This document shows, piece by piece, positions 16,367 through 25,489 of a stretch of DNA of 47,277 nt. The notes below the pieces were generated by a model. It saw only the letters and a program-made list of their open reading frames with translations. It ran no database searches and was not told the origin of the DNA. How positions within the stretch are numbered: position 1 is the first letter of the stretch; each line of letters begins with the position of its first letter. The stretch is from the NCBI GenBank assembly GCA_033722375.1, contig JAWVZB010000008.1, positions 1 to 47,277 on the forward strand. Reading direction: 5' to 3'. A program made the translations under genes and the position numbers. The DNA comes from JAWVZB01 sp033722375. Its GTDB lineage: Bacteria > Actinomycetota > Nitriliruptoria > Nitriliruptorales > Nitriliruptoraceae.

Positions 16367-18109
16367 CTAGACCAGGCCGAGCTCGCGCCAGATCGACGTG
16401 ACCACCGTGAGCAGCAACGCCAGGCCGAGCAGATCGAGGACTGCACCCGCGCGCAGGATCTCGGCGGGGCGGAAGAGACCTGTGGAGTACGCGAGCATCG
16501 TCGGTGGGGTCCCGATGATCAGCGCGAAGTCGATCGAGGAGGCGATCGCGACCACCACGACGAGGGTCGTGACGTCCACCCCCAGAAGGCCAGCCAGTGG
16601 GATGGCCAGCGGGATGAGGGTGACGGCCGACGCCGTGTTGGACGCCACCGTCGTGAGCAGCAGGGTGACGGCGGCCACGATCGCGACCGCGACGGGATCC
16701 GGGAGCCCCCCGAGACCTCCGAGCCGGCTGGCGATCCAGTCGGCAACGCCGGTCGTAGTGAGCGCGAGCCCGAGCGTGAGGCCGCCTCCGAAGGTGAGCA
16801 GCGCGGTCCAGTTGATGCGTGACAGATCGTCCTCCCGGACGTCGCGCGTCAACGCGAGCACCACCACGCCGCCGAGCGCCACCAACCCGGGGTGGATCCC
16901 GTGCCACGACTGCAGCAGCCACGTGGCCGCCACCGCCGCGAACACCGCCAGCACCCGCGCCCGGTCACGACCGAAGGCCTCGCCCGTCACGTGTGCTCGT
17001 GCAGCGTCGCGGAGCCCGTCGGCCGTCTCTGCCGGGACACGGACGCCGTATCGCCACCACAGGTAGACACCCAGGAACGGGAGGAAGACGGCCACCATCG
17101 GCAGGCCGTAGCCGAACCAGCCGGCGAACGTGATCTCCCGCACGGCGAAGGTGTCGAGGAACTCGATGGCGAGGAGGTTCGCCGGCGTTCCGATCGCGCT
17201 GCCGACCCCGCCGATCGTGGCGGCGTAGGCGGTGCCGAGGACCAGAACCTTGGTGAACCCCGGATGGCCGATGGGAGCGGCGACCGCCAGCGCGATCGGG
17301 ATCAACACGGCGACCGCCGCCGTGTTGGACATCCACATCGACAGGAACGCTGCGGTCGCCATGAGCGCCACGAACAGCGAGGCAGGGCTGCGCCCGGCCA
17401 ACCGGATCACCGTGGTGGCGACCCAGCGGTCGAGGTCGACCCGTCGCATCGCTTCGGCGAGCAGGAAACCCGCGAAGAACAGCGCGATGATCGGATGGAA
17501 GAAGGGCGACAGGGCTTCGACGGGACCGGCGACGCCCGAGACGGCCAGGACGACCGGGATCGCGATCGCGGTCGCGAACAGGGGGATCGCGACCGTGACC
17601 CAGAGCACCACGGCCGCGGCCAGCAGCCCGAGTGCCGTCGCAGCCTGGACCGGCGGATGCCGGGTGGCCACGAGCGCCTGTTGCTCGTCGTCCCAGGCCA
17701 GCAGGGGGATCGGCTCCGTCGTGCCATCCGGGAACGCCAGCGTGATCGTGGCTTCGTCCAGAGCGGGGCGGACGCGGGCGCCGTTGCGCTCGACCGTGAG
17801 CGTGCCTCGGATCGCCTCACCGGTCGGGATGCCGTCGGGGAACGACAGTGTCAGCGCGTCCGCCCCCGACCTGGCATCGACCCTGACCGGACCCTCGGTG
17901 CCGAGCTCCACGTCCGCGGACGCGACGCGTGTGCCGAGGTAGTCCACCTCGAGTGAGGCGGGACCCGCCGTCCACGCCCCGGGTGCCACCAGCATGGCCA
18001 CCGCAGTTGCGAGGATGGCCGCCGCGAGCCCCCAACCGCGCCGTTCCGGCGAGCTCGAGTCGTCGATCGCGGCGGCATGGGTCGCTGTCCCGACCGGCTG
18101 CGCGTTCAT
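16367..18109 (-). CDS. DASS (SLC13) family anion transporter with an N-terminal extracytoplasmic insert
   Basis: The start chosen is ATG 18109; longer frames overlap the divergent hydrolase gene. Residues about 160-580 are a divalent-anion:sodium symporter with two SNT sodium-site motifs, MWMSNTAAVAVLIP and TVASNTASAVTLIP, each followed by the usual proline-rich helix. Substrates of the family are dicarboxylates, citrate or sulfate. Unusually, residues 25-45 form an extra helix and residues about 48-155 a strand-rich domain (LTLSFPDG, GTLTVERNG, ITLAFPDGT) that should lie outside the cell before the transporter core. No partner gene is adjacent; SGNH hydrolase is divergent. Confidence 0.85.
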   Translation of the reverse strand: MNAQPVGTATHAAAIDDSSSPERRGWGLAAAILATAVAMLVAPGAWTAGPASLEVDYLGTRVASADVELGTEGPVRVDARSGADALTLSFPDGIPTGEAIRGTLTVERNGARVRPALDEATITLAFPDGTTEPIPLLAWDDEQQALVATRHPPVQAATALGLLAAAVVLWVTVAIPLFATAIAIPVVLAVSGVAGPVEALSPFFHPIIALFFAGFLLAEAMRRVDLDRWVATTVIRLAGRSPASLFVALMATAAFLSMWMSNTAAVAVLIPIALAVAAPIGHPGFTKVLVLGTAYAATIGGVGSAIGTPANLLAIEFLDTFAVREITFAGWFGYGLPMVAVFLPFLGVYLWWRYGVRVPAETADGLRDAARAHVTGEAFGRDRARVLAVFAAVAATWLLQSWHGIHPGLVALGGVVVLALTRDVREDDLSRINWTALLTFGGGLTLGLALTTTGVADWIASRLGGLGGLPDPVAVAIVAAVTLLLTTVASNTASAVTLIPLAIPLAGLLGVDVTTLVVVVAIASSIDFALIIGTPPTMLAYSTGLFRPAEILRAGAVLDLLGLALLLTVVTSIWRELGLV

Positions 18110-18259
18110 CGGCGCAAGCGAACCATCAGCGGTGGATGGGAGGCAGGGTCGTCGGACCCCTGGTACGAGGCCGGTCGCCTCTGCCCTCCGGACGCTGTTC
18201 CGGCCAACCTGTCTCGTTGGCTCCCGATCTGGAGTCCCCCGCCCCTGGAGCGTGGAACC

Positions 18260-19213
18260 GTGACGCAGAGCCGTTCCGATCGCGACCAGACGGTCTGGAC
18301 CGCCCATCCGATCCGCCGACGTCGCCACCCAGGACGGTGGCTCGCGGTCGGGGTGGCGTCGGCCGCCGTCCTGATACTTGGTCTCGCCGTCCAGACCGCC
18401 CCGGACCCCACGGCCACCCCGTCCCCGGGAGGGAGCCAGGAGCGGCGCTTGGCGACCGCTCCGGCGGACGCCTCGCCGCGCGAGCACGTTCCCCGTCCGC
18501 AGCCGGCTGTGACGGAACCCGTCGGGGAAGAGCCCTCGGTCGAAGCCAGCACCGCGCCCCCGTTGCGGGCCACCGCGGCCGCTCCTGCGGACCTGTGGAT
18601 CGTCGGGGATTCGCTCACCGAGACCTTCGGTCCGGCTCTCGCGGAGGCTGCGCGGGCCACCGGCGTGCTGCTCCCTGATCACGAGCTCCGCTACTCGTCG
18701 GGGCTCACCCGCCCCGACTTCTACGACTGGCCCGCCCGGTTGGCGCGGCGCCTTGCTGAGGGAGAGCTCGACATCATCGTGTTCATGATCGGGGCGAACG
18801 ATGCTCAGGCCATCGAGACCAGCGGGGGCTGGGTCGATTTCGGGTCGTCAGCCTGGATGGAGGAGTACCGGCGCCGTGTGAAACAGACGGCGGAGACACT
18901 GTCGGTGGGTGCTCGCACGGTCTACTGGGTCGGCCAGCCGATCGCGCGCCCGGCGACCTACAGCCAGCGGATGGGCATCCTCAACGACATCTATCGCAGT
19001 GTCGCGGAGTCCCACCCCGGGATCCGATACGTCTCGAGCTGGGAGCTGTTCGCGACCGAGGGAAGCAGCTACGCCGACCGGTTGGCAGACCGGTCCGGCA
19101 CCGAGGTGCGGGTGCGGGCGGCCGACGGGATCCATCTGACCACCGCGGGTGGCGAGCGGCTTTCGGCTCACGTCATCCAGTCCATCGAGCAGGACTGGGT
19201 CCTCGGACGCTGA
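18260..19213 (+). CDS. Membrane-anchored SGNH/GDSL hydrolase (DUF459-like)
   Basis: GTG 18260 follows GGAG by 9 bases. The 317-residue protein has one N-terminal membrane helix (residues about 27-46), a Pro/Ala/Thr-rich linker to residue 108, and an outward-facing SGNH domain: VGDSLTE with nucleophile Ser118, GAND with Asn180, and DGIHLT with Asp289 and His292. The oxyanion glycine block is near Gly150. DUF459-like enzymes are thought to deacetylate cell-wall or glycan substrates, but none is proven. Divergent from the DASS gene, 150 bases away. Confidence 0.85.
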   Translation: MTQSRSDRDQTVWTAHPIRRRRHPGRWLAVGVASAAVLILGLAVQTAPDPTATPSPGGSQERRLATAPADASPREHVPRPQPAVTEPVGEEPSVEASTAPPLRATAAAPADLWIVGDSLTETFGPALAEAARATGVLLPDHELRYSSGLTRPDFYDWPARLARRLAEGELDIIVFMIGANDAQAIETSGGWVDFGSSAWMEEYRRRVKQTAETLSVGARTVYWVGQPIARPATYSQRMGILNDIYRSVAESHPGIRYVSSWELFATEGSSYADRLADRSGTEVRVRAADGIHLTTAGGERLSAHVIQSIEQDWVLGR

Positions 19214-19237
19214 CGCTCCAGGGTTTCTAGCGCCGGC

Positions 19238-19804
19238 TCAGGGGCGCCCGTTGGGAGCGACCACCTCGTCGACGAGGCCGTACTCCTTGGCGTCCTCCGC
19301 GGTCATCCAGTAGTCGCGATCGGTGTCCTTCGCGACCTGCTCGACATCCTTGCCGGTCTTCTCCGCGAGCACCTCGTTGATGCGCTTGCGCAGGAAGATG
19401 ATGTTCTTGGCCTGGATCTCGATGTCGCGCGCGGTGCCGCGCGCCCCGCCCAGCGGCTGGTGGATCATGATGCGTGCGTTCTCGGTGGCCGAGCGCGTCC
19501 CGGTGCCGCTCGCGAGGATCACCGCGGCTGCGGAGGCCGCCATGCCGACACAGCGCGTGTTGACCTTCGACCCGAGCAGCTGGATCGTGTCGTAGATCGC
19601 GAACAGGCCGCTGATCACCCCACCGGGGGAGTTCACGTAGAGCGTGATGTCGTCTTGGCTGTCGGCGTCGAGTGCCAACAGCTGGGCCACGATCGTGTCG
19701 GCCACGTCGTCCTCGAGTGGTCCCTTGAGGAACAGGATGCGCTTGTCGAACAGCTTGTCGAACGCGCGCTGCTGGCCGCTGAGGAGGTCCTCGAGCTCCG
19801 CCAC
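19238..19804 (-). CDS. clpP: ATP-dependent Clp protease proteolytic subunit ClpP
   Basis: The start is GTG 19804, preceded by GAGAGGTGAG. The 188-residue enzyme has the serine-protease triad Ser91 (GMAASAAAVI), His115 (MIHQPLGG) and Asp164 (TDRD), plus the structural core LYVNSPGG. It forms the degradation chamber for Clp ATPases. Clp-family genes usually come in clpP1-clpP2-clpX clusters in actinobacteria; here a single clpP stands alone, so it may be a paralogue rather than the housekeeping pair. The DNA upstream, 126 bases, also serves the divergent ATPase gene. Confidence 0.93.
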   Translation of the reverse strand: MAELEDLLSGQQRAFDKLFDKRILFLKGPLEDDVADTIVAQLLALDADSQDDITLYVNSPGGVISGLFAIYDTIQLLGSKVNTRCVGMAASAAAVILASGTGTRSATENARIMIHQPLGGARGTARDIEIQAKNIIFLRKRINEVLAEKTGKDVEQVAKDTDRDYWMTAEDAKEYGLVDEVVAPNGRP

Positions 19805-19930
19805 GGTCTCACCTCTCGTCGATGGGTGGTGCGACCGCGGATGGTACTGACCGGTCCGCAGGGCCACCCCGGACCTGAGCGACCTCGGCGCAGGCCGTCG
19901 CCACCGCGCGACCACTTACCCTCCGCGGGG

Positions 19931-20680
19931 ATGAGTGTGCGACACCTCCACCGGATCGAGTGGCATCCCTCCCGTGGGGAGGTCGACCGGGGCCGCTGGC
20001 CCTTCGACATCCCCGCTGTCGGGCAGCTCATCGACGACGGCGGTTGGGACGTCCCGGCGGGGGTGACCTTCCTGGTGGGCGAGAACGGGTCGGGGAAGTC
20101 GACCCTGGTGGAGGCGTTCGCGGCGGTCTATCCGCGGCGGGGCGTCGAGAACCCCTTCGCCCCGTCCGCGGGCGCGCGGCCGCAGGAGGAGGACTCGCCA
20201 CTCCGCTGGAACCTGCGTGCCGTCACCGATCCGATGGCGTCCCCAGCTGGGTTCTTCCTGCGCAGCGAGACCCTCCGCCAGCACCTGGTCGCCGCCGACC
20301 GGAGCCCGTCCGCGGGTCGGGTCTACGGCGAGGGGAAACTCGTGGCCCGGTCGCACGGCGAAGCGGTCCTGACCCTGCTCCGCACCCACTTCACCGAGCC
20401 CGGCGTCTACTTCCTCGACGAACCCGAGGCGGCACTGTCGTTCACGTCGACCCTGGGGCTCGTCGCGGTCCTCGACGACCTCGCTCAGGCCGGATGCCAG
20501 GTGATCGCCGCCACCCACTCGCCGCTCCTGACGGCGCTCCCGAGCGCGAGCCTGCTCGAGGTGGGGGAGTGGGGGATGCGTGAGACGAGCTGGGAGGAAC
20601 TCGAGCTGGTGTCGTCCTGGCGGTGTTACCTGACCGATCCCCAGAGCTACCTGCGGCACTTGCTGCCGCAGCGCGGCTGA
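19931..20680 (+). CDS. ABC-type AAA ATPase
   Basis: A 249-residue ATPase: Walker A GENGSGKST near residue 52, signature-like SHGEAVL near 142, Walker B VYFLDEPEAALS with the catalytic glutamate, and H-loop AATHSPLL. The protein is short and soluble with no permease next to it. This layout is that of the predicted ATPases near RecF/OLD/YbbA-like groups. The starting part (HRIEWHPSR, then PFDIPAV) is typical of stand-alone actinobacterial ATPases. It lies back to back with clpP, but it is not a ClpX- or ClpA-type unfoldase. It converges on the end of the mce operon, 16 bases away. Confidence 0.85.
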   Translation: MSVRHLHRIEWHPSRGEVDRGRWPFDIPAVGQLIDDGGWDVPAGVTFLVGENGSGKSTLVEAFAAVYPRRGVENPFAPSAGARPQEEDSPLRWNLRAVTDPMASPAGFFLRSETLRQHLVAADRSPSAGRVYGEGKLVARSHGEAVLTLLRTHFTEPGVYFLDEPEAALSFTSTLGLVAVLDDLAQAGCQVIAATHSPLLTALPSASLLEVGEWGMRETSWEELELVSSWRCYLTDPQSYLRHLLPQRG

Positions 20681-20696
20681 CGGCTTCCGGTGGAGG

Positions 20697-21611
20697 TCAG
20701 AGCAGCTCGGGACGGTCCTTCTCCTCGGACATCCCGATCGGGCCGTCGGTGATGCCGTGCAGGAACTGCTGGACCGGCGCGTACCAGCTGTTGAACATGT
20801 CCTCGACCGTCCCGAACGCGACGAGGTTGCGACGGAACAGCAGCCCGACGTAGTCGGCCACCTGCTGGGCTGACGGGATGTGGTGGGTCACGATGAGGAT
20901 CGTCGATCCGGCCTCGTCACGGATGTCGCGGGCGAGGTCGTTCAGGTAGGCCACGCGAACGGGGTCGAGACCGGAGTCGGGCTCGTCGAACAGCAGGATC
21001 TCGGGCTCCATCACGAGCGCGCGCGCAAGGCCGACGCGTTTGCGCATGCCACCCGAGATCTCGTCGGGCATCTTGTCCGACGCCCCCTCGAGCCCGACGA
21101 GCTCGAGTTTCTCCATGACGATGTCGCGGATCTCGCCCTCGGGCTTGTTGGTGTGTTCGCGGAGGGGGAACGCGGTGTTGTCGAAGACGTCCATCGACCC
21201 GAACAGCGCCCCGTCCTGGAAGAGCACACCGAACTTCTTGCGGACCTCGAGGAGTCGCTTGCGGCCCAGCGTCGGGATGTTGTCGTCCCCGACCCAGATC
21301 TCGCCTTCGTCGGGCTTCAGGAGTCCGATGACGTTGCGGAGGAAGACCGACTTCCCGGTTCCGGAGGGCCCGATCACCGTGGTGATCGACCCACGGGGGA
21401 TGTCGATCGAGATGTCCTCGAGGACGGTGTTGTTGCCGAACGACTTCGTGATGTGGCGCACCGAGATGGCAGCGTCCTCCACCCGGGTGTTGCCCGGGTA
21501 GACGGGGTCGTCATGCTTGTCGTAGTCCTCGGGTGGCTGGTGGAGGCGCTTGCCGCCGAACCCGATGCCGGCCCCGTCGGGGTCGAAGTTGGAGACGTAC
21601 TCAACAGCCAT
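20697..21611 (-). CDS. MCE-system ABC transporter ATPase (MlaF/MceG type)
   Basis: A 304-residue ATPase with about 45 extra N-terminal residues, then Walker A GPSGTGKS, signature ISGGMRKR, Walker B ILLFDEPDSGLDP and H-loop THH. The signature and the DSGLDP sequence are those of MlaF/MceG, which power lipid movement through YrbE permeases. It starts at ATG 21611, 8 bases after the universal-stress gene, with AGGTAGGA as ribosome site. It is the last gene of the mce operon. In mycobacteria mceG lies elsewhere in the genome, so its presence here makes this a self-contained system. Confidence 0.92.
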   Translation of the reverse strand: MAVEYVSNFDPDGAGIGFGGKRLHQPPEDYDKHDDPVYPGNTRVEDAAISVRHITKSFGNNTVLEDISIDIPRGSITTVIGPSGTGKSVFLRNVIGLLKPDEGEIWVGDDNIPTLGRKRLLEVRKKFGVLFQDGALFGSMDVFDNTAFPLREHTNKPEGEIRDIVMEKLELVGLEGASDKMPDEISGGMRKRVGLARALVMEPEILLFDEPDSGLDPVRVAYLNDLARDIRDEAGSTILIVTHHIPSAQQVADYVGLLFRRNLVAFGTVEDMFNSWYAPVQQFLHGITDGPIGMSEEKDRPELL

Positions 21612-21619
21612 GGCGGTTC

Positions 21620-22459
21620 CTACCTCGAGGTGTTGACGAGCAGTAGATCGGTGGGGACACGATGTGTCACGCGGTTCGCGACGGAGCCGAGCAGCCGGGA
21701 GGGCCCGCTCATCCCCTTGTTGCCGATGACCAGCAGGTCGTAGTCGCCGGCGGCGTCGACCAGTGCATCGGAGACGGAGCCCGAGATGACGACCTCGTGG
21801 TCGAGTTCTGCGGCACCGTCGTAGGCCCGGGAGGCACGCTCCGCCACCTGCTGACCGCGGTCCTCGTCCTTGGCCACGATGAGGAACACGGGGGTCGCCC
21901 CGAGGGTCTGCGCCAGCGCGTGGCCGTGCTCGCACGCGACGGCGGCGGTCTCCGAGCCGTCCGTGGCGAGCGCCACGCGGTCCCACGATCGACCGTCCTC
22001 GCAGTCCCGGGTGGTCGAAACGAGGAGGAGATCCCTGGTCGAATGGTGTGTGAGCTGGTGGGGGACGTTGCCGACGAGCCGCTCCGAGCGACTGTCGAGC
22101 CCACGGGTCCCGACCACGAGAAGGCTCTCGGGGTGATCCTCGCCGACCTGGATGAGCGCGTCGGCCGCCCCGCCGATGGGCTGCGCCTGACGGACGTCCT
22201 CGAGCCCCGCCTGGCGTGCGACCGCGGCGGCCTCCGAGGTGGTCTCGGTCGCCCAGGTCGACTCGTGCCCGGCCGGCGAGCCGCCCGGCATCTGCGAGCG
22301 CTCGGAGGGCACCGGCTCGTCCGGCTGGTCCCGGTACCACGCGGTGGCGATGTGGAGCGGGGCGGAGAGGGCGCCGGCCACCGTCACCGCCGCGTGGACG
22401 GCACAGGTCGCACCTCCGGAGCCGTCGGTGCCGACGATCACGTGTCGATAGGAACTCAC
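21620..22459 (-). CDS. Tandem universal stress protein (UspA x2)
   Basis: A 279-residue protein of two UspA domains: residues 1-150 (VIVGTDGSGGATCA, then VVGTRGLDSRSERLVGN) and 155-279 (VALATDGSET, then VIGNKGMSGPSRLLGS). Both halves have the GxxG...G nucleotide loop, so ATP or AMP binding is likely. The GTG start overlaps the stop of the preceding Mce-associated gene (GTGA), which puts it firmly inside the mce operon. Universal-stress proteins are not part of known Mce complexes; a role tuning transport to energy or stress state is inferred. Confidence 0.9.
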   Translation of the reverse strand: MSSYRHVIVGTDGSGGATCAVHAAVTVAGALSAPLHIATAWYRDQPDEPVPSERSQMPGGSPAGHESTWATETTSEAAAVARQAGLEDVRQAQPIGGAADALIQVGEDHPESLLVVGTRGLDSRSERLVGNVPHQLTHHSTRDLLLVSTTRDCEDGRSWDRVALATDGSETAAVACEHGHALAQTLGATPVFLIVAKDEDRGQQVAERASRAYDGAAELDHEVVISGSVSDALVDAAGDYDLLVIGNKGMSGPSRLLGSVANRVTHRVPTDLLLVNTSR

Positions 22460-23079
22460 GATCCCTCCTCTGTGTCGCCGCCGTCCGGCCCCACGCCGCT
22501 GTCGTTGACGAGCTCGACCCGACTCACGAGCCAACCGTCGCCGCTGGGCTTGAGGGAGATACGGGCCGAGCGCACCATCGAGCTCGACTCGTCGCGGAGT
22601 CCCAGCTCGAGCCGCTGGATCACGACCGCGAACACCACCGCCTCGCGCTCGTCGATGGATTGCACGAACACGTCCTGGATCTCGCCGGTCGAGACCGCGC
22701 GGGATTGCTCGAGCTGTTGGCGCAGATCCCCACCGAAGAGCTGGTCGATCTCCTCGAGGAACTGCTCGCTGCCAGCGGCACGGAGCTCGTCGACCGTGTC
22801 GTCCAGTCCGTCGGTGGCGTCCCAGTTCGTCAGCGTCAGCACGAAGTCCGTGGCGGCGGCCTGGACCTCGGCCCTGGTGTCCTCGGCGCTCTTGAGGTCG
22901 AGCCACTGCCACGTGCTGAAGGCCGCGGCGGCGAGTCCCAGGACCGCGAGCACCCAGGGGGCGACCAACCAGAACCGCGACGGCGGCTGACGGGGCGCTT
23001 CCGCGGAATCGCCAGCATGACTCTCCGTCCGAGCATCGGGCTCGGTGTGGCGCTCGTCGTCATCGGTCGTCACGGTCAT
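22456..23079 (-). CDS. Mce-associated membrane protein
   Basis: ATG 23079 overlaps the mceF stop as ATGA and follows GGAGGAAGCG. The 207-residue product has an acidic cytoplasmic N-terminus, one helix (WLVAPWVLAVLGLAAAAFS) and an extracytoplasmic domain built like the Mas proteins at the ends of mycobacterial mce operons (a coil with AEDTRAEVQAAATDF, then a cystatin/NTF2-like fold). Mycobacterial Mas proteins stabilise the complex. The tail is acidic (GGDTEEGS). The assignment rests on position and layout. Confidence 0.8.
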   Translation of the reverse strand: MTVTTDDDERHTEPDARTESHAGDSAEAPRQPPSRFWLVAPWVLAVLGLAAAAFSTWQWLDLKSAEDTRAEVQAAATDFVLTLTNWDATDGLDDTVDELRAAGSEQFLEEIDQLFGGDLRQQLEQSRAVSTGEIQDVFVQSIDEREAVVFAVVIQRLELGLRDESSSMVRSARISLKPSGDGWLVSRVELVNDSGVGPDGGDTEEGS

Positions 23080-24410
23080 CGCTTCCTCCGCAGCCACCAT
23101 GCCAGTCCCAGGACGAGGGGCGTCAGCGCCACCACGCCACCGCCGCCGGTCGCCGGGAGCGGCTGGGCAGCCTGGTCATCGTCCCCGTCGTCGGCCCCGG
23201 CCTGGCTGCCGCCCTCGACGAGCGGGGCGAAATCGATCCCTGGCGAGGTCGGGGCGGGCGGCTGATGGTCGGGCTGGCGGACGGCGTTGACCCCGACCCC
23301 CCACTCGTTGGTGACGCAGGCGGCACCGGGCTTGGTCGCGGGTGTCGGAACCCGCTCCTCGTACGCCTCGCCCATCGTCTCCTGGGGCGGCAGCATCAGC
23401 ACCCGGATCCAGTCCGCGCCCGTTCCCATGCCGTCGCCGTGGATTGACAGGTCGGGCTGCGAGATGATGGCGTAGCCCTCCTGGAAGAAGAAGCGGTGCT
23501 TCTCGAGTGCCATCTCCGCTTCGTCCAGCTTGGTCTCGTAGAACCGGGCAGGCGCACCGGTCGCCGTCGTCGGACCGAGCAGCATCTCGTTGACGTCGGT
23601 GAAGTCGGCCATCAGGCAGTGGAAGTTCGACTGGTCATCATCGATGAACGCGTCGAACTCGCGCAGGAAGGTTGTGCCGGTGTCGAGCAGCGTCTCCATC
23701 GTCGGGCGTTGCTCGGCCAGCTCCTCGGTGAGGTCAGCGGCGTTCGTGAAGCTCTCGGCGAGAGCCTGGCGGTGGTCGCGCAGCTCGGTGAGGATCGCGT
23801 CGGACGACTCGATGACGCGCTCGAAGTCGGGGATACCCGCCACGAGCGTGCGGTTGAGGTCGAGGCTGTCACGGTTGAGGTCCTTGAGGAGCTGGCCCCG
23901 CCCGCGGAGAGCGTCCCCGAGCTCGGCGAACACCGTCGTGACGTCCTCGAGCTCCATCGCACGGAACAGATCGACCGTCTCCTCGAGGAGGAACGGCACC
24001 TCGGCCGGGGTGATGGCCTCGGCGGGCACGATGCGCGCCCCCTTCTCCGCCGGTGTCCACTCCTCGTCGAGCGGCTCGAAGTTCACCGACTGCTCGCCGA
24101 TGGGGGAGCGCCGCAGCACGCGCACGCGGGCGTTCTCGGGCACCGGGAAGCGATCGTTGATCGCCAGGACGATGTCGACGCCGTCATCGGTCAGCTCGAC
24201 GTCTTCGACGATGCCGACCGCGCGGCCCATGACCGTGACCTCCTGGCCGGGCAGGACCCCGCCGGCCTCGGGCATCGGCACCGTGATGGGGTACTTGTCG
24301 TCGAAGACGACGCCTGAGGCGAAGGTCAGGAACGCACCCAGCACGACGACGACGCTGAAGATCAGCACCCAGACGGCGTTGGCGGCGATGCGAGCGGACA
24401 GACGTCCCAT
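23076..24410 (-). CDS. mceF: MCE-family protein, sixth gene (MceF-like), with LPATG-type sorting tail
   Basis: A 444-residue protein with an N-terminal helix (ANAVWVLIFSVVVVLGAFLTF), an MCE/MlaD beta-barrel domain (PGQEVTVMGRAVGIVEDVEL) and a long helical stretch (residues 130-250). The last 27 residues are LPATG (418-422), a hydrophobic helix and RRKR: the layout of a sortase-sorted wall protein. MCE proteins form a channel from membrane to envelope for lipids. A wall-sorting tail on one would be unusual. It overlaps its neighbours (TGATG upstream, ATGA downstream). Confidence 0.9.
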   Translation of the reverse strand: MGRLSARIAANAVWVLIFSVVVVLGAFLTFASGVVFDDKYPITVPMPEAGGVLPGQEVTVMGRAVGIVEDVELTDDGVDIVLAINDRFPVPENARVRVLRRSPIGEQSVNFEPLDEEWTPAEKGARIVPAEAITPAEVPFLLEETVDLFRAMELEDVTTVFAELGDALRGRGQLLKDLNRDSLDLNRTLVAGIPDFERVIESSDAILTELRDHRQALAESFTNAADLTEELAEQRPTMETLLDTGTTFLREFDAFIDDDQSNFHCLMADFTDVNEMLLGPTTATGAPARFYETKLDEAEMALEKHRFFFQEGYAIISQPDLSIHGDGMGTGADWIRVLMLPPQETMGEAYEERVPTPATKPGAACVTNEWGVGVNAVRQPDHQPPAPTSPGIDFAPLVEGGSQAGADDGDDDQAAQPLPATGGGGVVALTPLVLGLAWWLRRKR

Positions 24411-25489
24411 CAGCCACCCTCCCGTTCGTCACGGGACTCGCCGGGGCAGTTGGCGTGGTCCTCCCAGCATTCGGGCAGGAAGGGGTGGTACCCGGGGTTG
24501 TCGGTGGGCTCGCCGGGGTTGTCCGGCGTGCAGTCCTCGGACGGGTCGTTCTGGTCGTCGTTCTCGCCACAGAGGATGAAGTCGAGCCAGACCTGACCTT
24601 CGAAGTCAACGACACCGTTCGGCACGTGCTCGTTGTGCCGCGGGATCCAGGTGAGGAAATTCTGCAGCGCCCCGTCGATGCGGACGAGTTGCTGGAGCAG
24701 GATCCGGAGGCGCCGGGTGTTGCCGTCGATCTCCTCCCGATGGTTCGCGAGGATCCGTTCCCCGACGACCGCGAGCCGGGTCAGATCGTCGAGGGCATCG
24801 AGGAGGCGGTCGTCCTCTTCCTCGAGTGCCTGGGAGAACCGTGCCAGCTCGGCGAAGGCATCGGCGTTGTCCTGAGCGTTGTCGGCGAGTACGTCGGTGT
24901 AGCCGTCGAGTTCCTCGATCAGGCGGACCAGATCGTCCTTCCCGCCCTCGTAGCGGCCGACGAACACCTCGAGGTCGGTCACGAACTGTGACAGCAGACT
25001 GCCGCGCCCACCGAACGCCACGGCGCCGGTCTGGACGGCTGCGCCGAGGCGGTCAGCGGCGACGAACGCGAGCAGGTCGTTGCCGGAGCGGACCAGGTCC
25101 TCGAAGTCGGTCAGGATCGATGTGTCGGTGATCAGCTGGCCGTCCTCGAGCGACCCACCCTCACCGGCGGGGCGCAGGTCGATGTAGCGCTCCCCGAGCA
25201 TGGAGGTCTTGGCGAGTACCGCCTCGGTCTCGTGCGGCAGGCCTGTGCCGTCCTGGACCTCCATCGTGACCAGCGCCTGCAGGTCGTCGGTCAGCTCGAT
25301 GTCGGTGACGATGCCGATGGGGACGTCCCCAGCACGGACGTGCGCCTTGGGCACCAGATCGATGACGTCGTCGAAGGTCGCCTGGATCGTGAGCTCACCG
25401 CCCTCCTGGGAGCACGCCCCGGCCAGCAGTGCCAGGAGGGCGACCCAGGTGACGGCTGAGCGGAGAAGACGGCGGAGTCGGTGCGTCAT
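24410..25489 (-). CDS. mceE: MCE-family lipoprotein, fifth gene (MceE-like)
   Basis: A 359-residue protein starting with a lipoprotein signal (basic MTHRLRRLLRS, hydrophobic core, LLALLAGAC; lipidated Cys26). The MCE domain is at residues 30-120 (VRAGDVPIGIVTDIEL), followed by helical pore-forming segments to about 285. The tail has five cysteines in about 80 residues, suggesting disulfides. In mycobacteria the MceE position also holds a lipoprotein. ATG 25489 overlaps mceD's stop; the stop overlaps mceF's ATG (TGATG). Confidence 0.9.
   Translation of the reverse strand: MTHRLRRLLRSAVTWVALLALLAGACSQEGGELTIQATFDDVIDLVPKAHVRAGDVPIGIVTDIELTDDLQALVTMEVQDGTGLPHETEAVLAKTSMLGERYIDLRPAGEGGSLEDGQLITDTSILTDFEDLVRSGNDLLAFVAADRLGAAVQTGAVAFGGRGSLLSQFVTDLEVFVGRYEGGKDDLVRLIEELDGYTDVLADNAQDNADAFAELARFSQALEEEDDRLLDALDDLTRLAVVGERILANHREEIDGNTRRLRILLQQLVRIDGALQNFLTWIPRHNEHVPNGVVDFEGQVWLDFILCGENDDQNDPSEDCTPDNPGEPTDNPGYHPFLPECWEDHANCPGESRDEREGG

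Noticed and set aside
19238..20680. ClpP with its own unfoldase in the divergent ATPase gene
   Set aside because: The ATPase is ABC-type (signature region and H-loop), not an AAA+ Clp unfoldase, so the closeness is probably chance.
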